Part shown: in pieces, positions 24,437-30,689 of the stretch
Layout of the letters: each line of letters begins with the position of its first letter
How positions within the stretch are numbered: the first letter of the stretch is position 1
Assembly (NCBI GenBank): GCA_009695305.1
Contig: SIBG01000026.1
Coordinates: 1 to 47,135, forward strand
DNA: 47,135 nucleotides
Direction: 5' to 3'
Origin: Opitutus sp.
Lineage (GTDB): Bacteria; Verrucomicrobiota; Verrucomicrobiia; Opitutales; Opitutaceae
Made by a program: the position numbers and the translations under genes
The notes under the pieces: model-generated
The model's input: only the letters and a program-made list of their open reading frames with translations
What the model was told of the DNA's origin: nothing
Database searches by the model: none

Positions 24437-25243
24437 ATGAACCTGAACTCCATGCACGTAATCGACTACAAAATCCACGGCGACGATATGCAGTTTGTCG
24501 AAATCGAACTCGATCCCGCCGAGGCCGTCGTCGCTGAATCGGGCGCGATGATGTTCATGGACGAGGGGATCGCGATGGAGGCGATCTTCGGTGACGGCTC
24601 GCAGCAAAACTCCGGCTTCATGGGCGCGCTGCTCGGCGCCGGCCGCCGGCTGCTCACCGGCGAATCGCTTTTCATGACGGTTTACCAGAACCAGGGCGCC
24701 GGCAAACGCCGCGTGGCATTCGGCGCGCCCTACCCGGGCCGGATTATTCCCATGCCGTTGAGCGAACTCGGCGGCGAGATCATCGCCCAGAAGGACGCGT
24801 TCCTCTGCGCCGCCAAAGGCGTCAGCATTGGCATCGCGTTTCAGAAAAAACTCGGCGCCGGCCTCTTCGGCGGCGAGGGCTTCATTCTCGAGCGCCTGAC
24901 CGGTGACGGACTGGCCTTCGTCCACGCGGGCGGCGCGCTCTACGAGCGCACGCTCGCGCCCGGCGAGGTTCTGAAAATCGACACCGGCTGCATCACCGCG
25001 TTTCAATCGACGGTCGACTACGACATCCAGTATGTCGGGGGCATCAAGACGGCGCTCTTCGGCGGCGAGGGTTTGTTTTTTGCGACCCTGCGCGGACCGG
25101 GAAAGATCTGGCTGCAATCCCTGCCGTTCTCACGACTCGCCGGCCGCATCGTCGCCGCCGCGCCGCAGACCGGCCGCGGGGGACGTGAAGAAGGCTCGGT
25201 GCTCGGTGGCCTCGGCCGGTTGATGGACGGCGACAACCGCTGA
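24437..25243 (+). CDS. TIGR00266 / AIM24 family protein
   Basis: A 268-residue protein made of the double beta-prism-like fold of the TIGR00266 family, named from a yeast mitochondrial inner-membrane organisation protein. The pattern D-M-Q-F-V-E-I-E-L-D-P near the start, AESGAMMFM, the Gly-rich FGDGS..GFMGALLGAGRRLLTGESLF segment, FLERLTGDGLAFVHAGG-like core and GGIKTALFGGEGLFFATLRGPG are all family hallmarks. The bacterial function is unknown. A Gly/Arg tail (GRGGREEGSV) ends it. The start at 24437 gives a normal length. Confidence 0.9.
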   Translation: MNLNSMHVIDYKIHGDDMQFVEIELDPAEAVVAESGAMMFMDEGIAMEAIFGDGSQQNSGFMGALLGAGRRLLTGESLFMTVYQNQGAGKRRVAFGAPYPGRIIPMPLSELGGEIIAQKDAFLCAAKGVSIGIAFQKKLGAGLFGGEGFILERLTGDGLAFVHAGGALYERTLAPGEVLKIDTGCITAFQSTVDYDIQYVGGIKTALFGGEGLFFATLRGPGKIWLQSLPFSRLAGRIVAAAPQTGRGGREEGSVLGGLGRLMDGDNR

Positions 25244-25322
25244 CGCCGCTCATCCCGCCCATTGGCCGGCGATCACGGCGGGGTTGTTTTCATTGGGCGG
25301 GCCGCCATGCTCTCACCCCGAC

Positions 25323-25859
25323 ATGAAAACTTACCTCACCTATGGCTTTTATATGGCGCTCGGCAGCGCGCTGCTCGTCCTGGCGGTGTTTTTCCTCGGA
25401 CTGCATTCCGACCCGACGAAACTCAGCCTAGCACAATGGGTGCAGGGCTGCGGCGGACTCGGCATTGCGATCGCCTGCATTATCTTTGGCACGAAAGCCC
25501 GCCGCGCCGAAGTGCCCGTCACCGAGGAGTTCGCCTATGGATCAGCCCTCGGCTCCGGCGTGATGATCACGCTCTTCGCCGCGCTCTTTGGAATCGTAAC
25601 CACCTATCTCTACACCGCGGTGATTAATCCGAATTTCACCGAGGTGACGATGCAAGCGCAGGCCGCGGCCTTTGAGGCCAAAGGGGTGCCCACCGACAAG
25701 ATCGAACAGATTCAAAAGATAACGGCCGCGATGATGAAGCCGCCCATCCAAGCCGCCTTCGGCTTCGTCTTCGGCATGCTCTTCGGCACAATCATCTCTC
25801 TGATCACCGCCGCATTCCTCAAACGGGCGGCGAGCGACGAGCCGCCGGCGATGGCCTGA
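25323..25859 (+). CDS. DUF4199-like membrane protein
   Basis: A 178-residue protein with four membrane segments (about 5-25, 39-55, 75-95, 143-168). The loop between the third and fourth, with PNFTEVTMQ...KIEQIQKITAAMMKPP, and the overall length fit DUF4199, a family of unknown role common in Bacteroidota and Verrucomicrobiota. The ATG at 25323 begins just before the first segment. It converges on the PDZ gene; a hairpin (25915-25921 with 25931-25937) in the gap encloses the PDZ stop codon. Confidence 0.7.
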   Translation: MKTYLTYGFYMALGSALLVLAVFFLGLHSDPTKLSLAQWVQGCGGLGIAIACIIFGTKARRAEVPVTEEFAYGSALGSGVMITLFAALFGIVTTYLYTAVINPNFTEVTMQAQAAAFEAKGVPTDKIEQIQKITAAMMKPPIQAAFGFVFGMLFGTIISLITAAFLKRAASDEPPAMA

Positions 25860-25920
25860 GCAGCTTTCGCCCAGACTTCGCCGTCAGCCCGCTGCGCGAG
25901 GCACCATCACCGTCCACCGC

Positions 25921-26991
25921 TCAAAAAAACAGCGGTGACGGGCGCGGGAGGTCGGCCGGCTGCGGTGGCACCGCGATGCCCGTGCCGCGCGGGCGCATGA
26001 CTTTCGATTCAGACTTGAAGTCGCCATCCGGCTTGAAACTGAACTGGCTCGAGTCCTCCAGCTTTTCGAGCCGGCCGCGCACCTCAGGCGGAAGGGCCTT
26101 GCGCTCTTCCGGCGTGTTGATCGGGCCGGCGAAGATCTGCTCGCCCTGCTGATTCTTCGCCACGAGTTCCTTCCGGCCCTCCTTCATCGTGAGTTCGAGC
26201 GAGCCCTTGTCGTCGTCGAGCACGATATGGCGGTTGGCGGTGTTGACCGTGACGCTGACGCTCCGATCACCGGGGCCGGCCGGCCGCAGGATATTCAGCC
26301 GGCGGATGCCGGGCGCACTGTTGTGATCATTGAGCATCGGGAGCATGCGCTCGATTGCCTCGCGATGCTGCGGGTTGTCGGGACCGCCGGAAAAAACTTC
26401 GAAGTTGCCACCTCCACCCGGGCCAAAGCCGCCACCAAATCCATTGAATCCGGCGCCCGGCTGGCCGGGCGGCATCATCGCCATTTTCGGCACTTCATGT
26501 TTGGCGAGTTTCACCTTGGCCGTGGTCTGCTTGCCGCCGCGCACCACCGTGAGCGTGACTTCGTCGCCCTCCTGATGGTTGCGCACGAGCACGGCGAGTT
26601 GGTGCTGGTCGACGAGCAATTGGTCGTCGAGTTTCAGCAGGATGTCATGCTCTTTCAAGGCACTCGCCGCGGGACTTCCGGGTGCGACGCGCCCAACGAC
26701 GAGCCCGGCATGCGCCGGCAGCCCGAGTTGGGCCGTGAGCGCCGGCGAGACGGGGGCGGTCTCGACGCCGAGATAGGTCACGATCTCCTTTTCACCGCTG
26801 GCGCCGAGATGATTGATGATGACACCTTTGGCTCGGGAGCGGCCGGAGCCGGCACCGTCGTCACCGACGATGACGCGCACTTCCTTTTTTTCCTGCTTCG
26901 GCGCCGGGTGGTCGGCGGCGGCGAGACGCGCCACGGGCCATGCCACGGTGAGGCCGAAAATCGGCGCGAGATAACGAATGATGTTTTTCAT
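25921..26991 (-). CDS. Exported PDZ-domain protein
   Basis: A 356-residue protein with a signal peptide (about 1-26) and one PDZ domain (about 75-170) holding LGLPAHAGLVVGRVAPGSPAA and the DILLKLDDQLLVD carboxylate-binding region. A Gly-rich stretch (about 185-205) and a C-terminal region (about 230-340) with beta-strand patterns follow. No serine protease domain is present, so it is not HtrA. Third gene of a sigma factor/anti-sigma/PDZ unit, which suggests that it takes part in sensing or responding to envelope stress. It lies 42 bases after the anti-sigma-like gene. Confidence 0.8.
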   Translation of the reverse strand: MKNIIRYLAPIFGLTVAWPVARLAAADHPAPKQEKKEVRVIVGDDGAGSGRSRAKGVIINHLGASGEKEIVTYLGVETAPVSPALTAQLGLPAHAGLVVGRVAPGSPAASALKEHDILLKLDDQLLVDQHQLAVLVRNHQEGDEVTLTVVRGGKQTTAKVKLAKHEVPKMAMMPPGQPGAGFNGFGGGFGPGGGGNFEVFSGGPDNPQHREAIERMLPMLNDHNSAPGIRRLNILRPAGPGDRSVSVTVNTANRHIVLDDDKGSLELTMKEGRKELVAKNQQGEQIFAGPINTPEERKALPPEVRGRLEKLEDSSQFSFKPDGDFKSESKVMRPRGTGIAVPPQPADLPRPSPLFF

Positions 26992-27033
26992 GGACGGATT
27001 TTTTCTGCGGGGGATTTCGAGACGGGATTTGGA

Positions 27034-27483
27034 TTACTGGAAACTTACGGGCACGACGCGCACTTCTTCCCGCGGCACACTCCAGCGCACGGAGGCGTTG
27101 GTGCGGGGATTTTTCCACGTGATGGTGTCGACGTAACTCAACCGCTCGCGGCGGGCGGACGTGCCATCCGCGAGCGTGACCGGGCCATCGTCTTGCGCTG
27201 CATAGAGAACATTTTCGGCGGCGACCGGCTGGAACACGGCGGGCGGCATCGCCGCGACCCGCGGTGGCGGCGGCACCGCGGGCTCGCGGCGCGCGGCCAG
27301 GGTAAAAGCCACCGCGATGGCCGCGGCGATCGGCAAGGCGCCGGCCCAGAGCCACCACCGTGGGGCCGGACTCCGCGCCGCGGGCGCGAGATCGCGACCG
27401 AGGCGGGCCAGCAGATCACGCGACGGCCCCGCGGGGCGCAGGCGTTTCAATTCGGCTTCGAGTGATTGAATTTCGTCATCCAT
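27034..27483 (-). CDS. Putative membrane anti-sigma factor
   Basis: A 149-residue protein with a short cytosolic helix (about 1-30, MDDEIQSLEAELKRLRP), one membrane segment (about 44-64) and a periplasmic part with V-x-Y-V-D-T-I-T-W-x-N and RWSVPREEVRVVPV. A classical zinc-binding ZAS motif is absent. Position decides the call: it overlaps the end of an ECF sigma gene by eight bases, the usual place of the cognate anti-sigma factor. It may be a sigma-associated membrane protein of another kind. Confidence 0.65.
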   Translation of the reverse strand: MDDEIQSLEAELKRLRPAGPSRDLLARLGRDLAPAARSPAPRWWLWAGALPIAAAIAVAFTLAARREPAVPPPPRVAAMPPAVFQPVAAENVLYAAQDDGPVTLADGTSARRERLSYVDTITWKNPRTNASVRWSVPREEVRVVPVSFQ

Positions 27484-28030
27484 GGCAGTCAGCGGCGGTC
27501 AATTCACCGCGGAGCGCGGCGAGCGCGTAGCGGTAGCGCGACGCCACCGTGTTGGGTGAGAGCTCGAGTTGCGTGGCAATTTGCTCGAAGGTGAGCTCAC
27601 CCCAGATCTTGAGCACCAGCACTTCGCGCTGTTCATCCGGCAGGCGACGCAGGGCGGCTTCAATCGCTTCGCGGCGCTCGTCGCCATCCAGCGGGGTTTC
27701 AAATACCGGTCCCGCCCGCTCGAGCCCGCCCTCCGCGAATTCTTCGCGGGCCGATCGGCGCGAATCGCGGCGGGCGCGATCAATCGCTGCCCGCCGGACG
27801 GATGTGACGAGCAGCGCCATGGGCTCGCCGGGCAGCTGGCGTTGGTGCCGCCAGAATCGCACGAACGCATCCTGCACCACATCCTCGGCATCAGCGAGTG
27901 AACGGGTCCACTGCCGCGCGCAGAGCAGGAGTTTCGGGCCGTAAAGCTGAAACCATTTTTGCCAGGATTCATGTTGGTGGGCATCCTCCATTGATTCGGA
28001 GTTTGTCGGTGTTTGCTTGAAGAGCGTCAT
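27476..28030 (-). CDS. ECF RNA polymerase sigma factor
   Basis: A 184-residue sigma-70 family extracytoplasmic-function factor. Region 2 at about 20-90 holds A-D-A-E-D-V-V-Q-D-A-F-V-R-F-W and A-A-I-D-R-A-R-R. Region 4 at about 120-175 holds LRRLPDEQREVLVLKIWGELTFEQIATQLELSPNTVASRYRYAL with the HTH. A second in-frame ATG at 27991 would give a shorter, still complete protein. It is first in the operon with the anti-sigma-like and PDZ genes. The upstream GAAACT motif fits the -35 of an ECF promoter, suggesting autoregulation. Confidence 0.92.
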   Translation of the reverse strand: MTLFKQTPTNSESMEDAHQHESWQKWFQLYGPKLLLCARQWTRSLADAEDVVQDAFVRFWRHQRQLPGEPMALLVTSVRRAAIDRARRDSRRSAREEFAEGGLERAGPVFETPLDGDERREAIEAALRRLPDEQREVLVLKIWGELTFEQIATQLELSPNTVASRYRYALAALRGELTAADCHG

Positions 28031-28041
28031 GACCCGCGAAA

Positions 28042-28069
28042 TTTGTCTAATGTCGCGCGAGTTAGTTTC
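28042..28069 (-). promoter_or_regulatory. Possible ECF-type autoregulated promoter
   Basis: On the minus strand GAAACT (28064-28069) resembles an ECF -35 element and is followed after 16 bases by GACAAA (28042-28047). If used, the leader for a start at 28030 would be very short, which would favour the start at 27991. Confidence 0.3.
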
Positions 28070-28099
28070 GTCCCGACACCAGGTCCTGTCACGCGGACA

Positions 28100-28129
28100 A
28101 ATAAAAAGGGCCCGGATTGCTCCGGGCCC
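28100..28129 (-). terminator. Intrinsic terminator of the 60-aa membrane protein gene
   Basis: An eight-base perfect GC stem (28108-28115 with 28122-28129) with a six-base loop is followed on the minus strand by TTTTTAT. It stands 41 bases after the small gene's stop and separates it from the sigma operon downstream. Confidence 0.85.
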
Positions 28130-28170
28130 CTTGTTGCAAGGTTTCTACTTCTACCGCCTTCGTTTAAGGC

Positions 28171-28353
28171 TTAGCGGCCGAAGAGCCATTTCCAGCTGAT
28201 GCGGTATTCCAATGAGAGGACGGCGAGCAGCGTAAGCACGCTGACGTAGCCAATTAAGGAATCTGCACCGAGCCGGAAACGAACAGAAAGCAGGAGCGCG
28301 GTCGCGGCGACGATGCCGAGGGTGACCACTAATACGATTTGGTTGTTCTTCAT
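28171..28353 (-). CDS. 60-residue membrane protein
   Basis: Starts MKNNQIVLVVTLGI and has two hydrophobic segments (about 5-23 and 32-50), ending KWLFGR. Its codon use is less GC-rich than its neighbours. It is divergent from the OxyR-like gene with 112 bases between starts and has a strong terminator, so it is very likely a genuine monocistronic gene. No family is recognised. An upstream in-frame ATG at 28422 would run into the shared regulatory region and is unlikely. Confidence 0.75.
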   Translation of the reverse strand: MKNNQIVLVVTLGIVAATALLLSVRFRLGADSLIGYVSVLTLLAVLSLEYRISWKWLFGR

Positions 28354-28402
28354 GATGTTACTTTGGTTGTGCCGCCACCGTGAGGTGATCGACTGGTCCC
28401 TA

Positions 28403-28447
28403 CTATACGGCATGCTATTCAATAGTTGAAATAGTGATTACCTATTG
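28403..28447. promoter_or_regulatory. Divergent control region with ATAG/CTAT dyads
   Basis: The A+T-rich spacer between the two starts holds an ATAG-N7-CTAT dyad (28431-28445), a nearly perfect 11-base palindrome CTATTCAATAG (28415-28425) and a CAATAG...CTATTG inverted pair (28420-28447). ATAG-N7-CTAT is the half-site form of the OxyR motif and also fits the LysR T-N11-A box. The full four-element OxyR site is not present. Confidence 0.6.
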
Positions 28448-28465
28448 TTCTCATCGTCGCAGCCT

Positions 28466-29362
28466 ATGGAACTGAGCCAACTTCGCTACTCTGTCGCTGT
28501 CGCCGACACGGGGAATTTTACCCGTGCAGCCGAGCGTAGCCATGTTAGTCAACCATCTTTAAGTCAGCAGATTATAAATCTAGAACGCGAAGTCGGACAC
28601 AAGCTTTTCCACCGTCTCGGACGCCGTGCGGTGCTAACCGAGGCAGGCACCGTATTTCTCGAGCGAGCTCGCCGCATCCTCTTTGAGGTCGAGAACGCCT
28701 CCAAGGAGCTCAGCGATCACCCCGCGCTCGACCGGCGGATCACGATCGGCGCGATTCCCACGGTTGCACCCTACCTGTTGCCACCGCTGATCGCGCGTTG
28801 CCGGGAACTCCATCCCAACCTCGAAATTGACGTGCGCGAGGATTTCCGCACCCATCTCGTCCACTCGGTCGTCGAGGGCGAACTCGACCTCGCCATCACG
28901 GCCCTCCCGGTAAAAAAGGACCTGCGCCTCTCGATCGAACCGCTCCTCACCGAGTCGCTGCGACTGGTGGTGGGCACGCAACACGCTTTCGCCTCTCGTC
29001 CGCAAGTCACCTCCAAGGATCTCGCCGGCGAGACCTTCGTCTTGCTGGGCACGTCGAGTTCACTGGCCGCGCAAATCCAAAGTTTCTGCGGCGACCACCA
29101 CGTTGAGCCGCGGATCGGGGCGCGCTGCGCGCAAGTCACGACCGTCAAGGCTCTCGTCGCCATCGGCGTCGGCATCTCCATTTTGCCGCTCGGCGCGCGC
29201 ACGGAGGCCGACGCCACTTCCCTCGTCTATCTCTCGCTCGCGGACGGCGACCCCACGCGGGAACTCGGCGTCATTCGCCACCAACAGCGCTATCAAAGCC
29301 GCGGCGCAGAACAATTTCTCAGCCTGCTGCGCGAGACGGTTGCGCCGCCGGCCGCGACCTGA
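28466..29362 (+). CDS. LysR-family regulator, OxyR-like, lacking the peroxidatic cysteine
   Basis: A 298-residue transcription factor. The N-terminal winged HTH (1-60) contains GNFTRAAERSHVSQPSLSQQI, and the effector domain (about 90-290) opens ITIGAIPTVAPYLLPPLI, as in OxyR. In OxyR a disulfide between Cys199 and Cys208 senses peroxide. Here the alignment needs no gap: position 199 is Ser and position 208 is Cys, in GTSSSLAAQIQSFC. A second cysteine is at 221. Peroxide sensing by the usual route is therefore unlikely. It probably controls itself and the divergent 60-aa gene through the dyads between them. An MFS gene follows after 40 bases. Confidence 0.88.
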   Translation: MELSQLRYSVAVADTGNFTRAAERSHVSQPSLSQQIINLEREVGHKLFHRLGRRAVLTEAGTVFLERARRILFEVENASKELSDHPALDRRITIGAIPTVAPYLLPPLIARCRELHPNLEIDVREDFRTHLVHSVVEGELDLAITALPVKKDLRLSIEPLLTESLRLVVGTQHAFASRPQVTSKDLAGETFVLLGTSSSLAAQIQSFCGDHHVEPRIGARCAQVTTVKALVAIGVGISILPLGARTEADATSLVYLSLADGDPTRELGVIRHQQRYQSRGAEQFLSLLRETVAPPAAT

Positions 29363-29402
29363 ATATTGCGCTTTCCCGCAATTTACCAACGCTCTCCCGC
29401 TC

Positions 29403-30674
29403 ATGTCCGCCACCGACCCGCACCACGCCCTGTCCAAGGGCCGCGAGACCGCCACGCTGCTGGCGCTCGGGGCGGTGCAATTCACGCACGTGCTCGATTT
29501 CATGATCATGATGCCACTCGGCGCGCAACTCATGCGCGTGTTTGAGATCACGCCGGCGCAGTTCACCCATCTCGTCGCCACCTACGGCCTCGCCGCGGCG
29601 GTCAGCGGGTTCGCGGGTGGCTTCGTGCTCGATCGTTACGACCGCAAACGCTCGCTGCTGCTGCTCTACGCCGGATTCGCCCTCGCCACTCTCGCCTGTG
29701 GGTTGGCCCCGACGCACCACTGGCTGCTCGCCGCCCGAATTGCCGCCGGCGCTTTCGGCGGACTCGCCGGCTCGATGGTCAACGCGATGGTCGCCGACGT
29801 GATTCCGCCCGAGCGCCGCGGACGGGCGATGAGCTTCGTGATGGCGTCATTCCCCGTCGCCTCTGTGCTCGGCGTGCCAGTCGGCCTCGTGCTCGCCGGC
29901 AAATTCGGCTGGCATGCGCCGTTCTTCCTGCTCGCCAGCTGCGGCGCGGTGGTTCTCGTCATCGCTTCGTTCGCGCTGCCACCCATTCGCACTGCCATCC
30001 GCGATACGCACCCCGTGCGCCAGATGAGGGAGATCGTCACTCACGCCATCCACCTGCGGGCTTTCGCGCTCGGGGCCGTGCTCGTCGTGGCCGGCGGCTG
30101 CCTCATTCCCTTTGTCGCGCCGTCGATGGTGGCGAACCTCGGCCTCACCGAGAGTCAGCTCCCCTGGGCCTATGTGGTCGGCGGCGGCGCCTCGATGATT
30201 TCCATGCCGCTCGTCGGGCGGCTGAGCGACCACGTCGATCGCTTCCAACTGCTAGCGTGGCTCTCCCTCGCGTGCGTGATCGTCGTGCTCGTGTTCACCA
30301 ACCTCGGGCGCTCCTCCCTGGCGACCGCATACCTGATGATGGCGCTCTTCATGGTCACGATGTCCGGCCGCTTTGTGCCCGCGATGACCATGGTCACCAA
30401 CGCCGTCGCCGCTCGCTACCGCGGCGGCTTCATGAGTGTGAACGCCTCGCTGCAACAAGGGGCCAGTGCCCTCGGCAACGTGCTCGCGGGCTTTTTCGTC
30501 ACGCGCACCACGGAGGGACGGCTGCTCGGCTATCCTCTGCTGGGCGTCGTGTCGGTCGGGTTTTTTGCCCTCACCGTGCTGCTCGCCGCGCGCCTGCGCT
30601 CGGCCGCACCCCACGTCGCCCACCACCGGCCGGTCGAGCCGGCCGCGTCGATCCCAGCTGAAGCCGCGGTCTAG
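29403..30674 (+). CDS. MFS transporter, drug/sugar exporter type
   Basis: A 423-residue, twelve-segment inner-membrane transporter. DRYDRKRSLLLLYAGFALAT gives the TM2-TM3 signature, and the fifth segment has SFPVASVLGVPVGLVLAGKFGW, the G-x8-G-x3-G-P/G-P-x-x-G-type motif of proton-antiport DHA1 exporters. FVAPSMV and the central P-L-V-G-R-L-S-D segment repeat the pattern in the second half. The substrate is unknown. It lies behind the OxyR-like regulator and may be co-transcribed with it; a start at 29403 avoids overlap with that gene. Confidence 0.85.
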   Translation: MSATDPHHALSKGRETATLLALGAVQFTHVLDFMIMMPLGAQLMRVFEITPAQFTHLVATYGLAAAVSGFAGGFVLDRYDRKRSLLLLYAGFALATLACGLAPTHHWLLAARIAAGAFGGLAGSMVNAMVADVIPPERRGRAMSFVMASFPVASVLGVPVGLVLAGKFGWHAPFFLLASCGAVVLVIASFALPPIRTAIRDTHPVRQMREIVTHAIHLRAFALGAVLVVAGGCLIPFVAPSMVANLGLTESQLPWAYVVGGGASMISMPLVGRLSDHVDRFQLLAWLSLACVIVVLVFTNLGRSSLATAYLMMALFMVTMSGRFVPAMTMVTNAVAARYRGGFMSVNASLQQGASALGNVLAGFFVTRTTEGRLLGYPLLGVVSVGFFALTVLLAARLRSAAPHVAHHRPVEPAASIPAEAAV

Positions 30675-30689
30675 CCCGTTTGCCCCGCC

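Noticed and set aside
28403..28447. Complete four-element OxyR operator
   Set aside because: Only one ATAG-N7-CTAT half is exact; the other half at the required spacing does not match.
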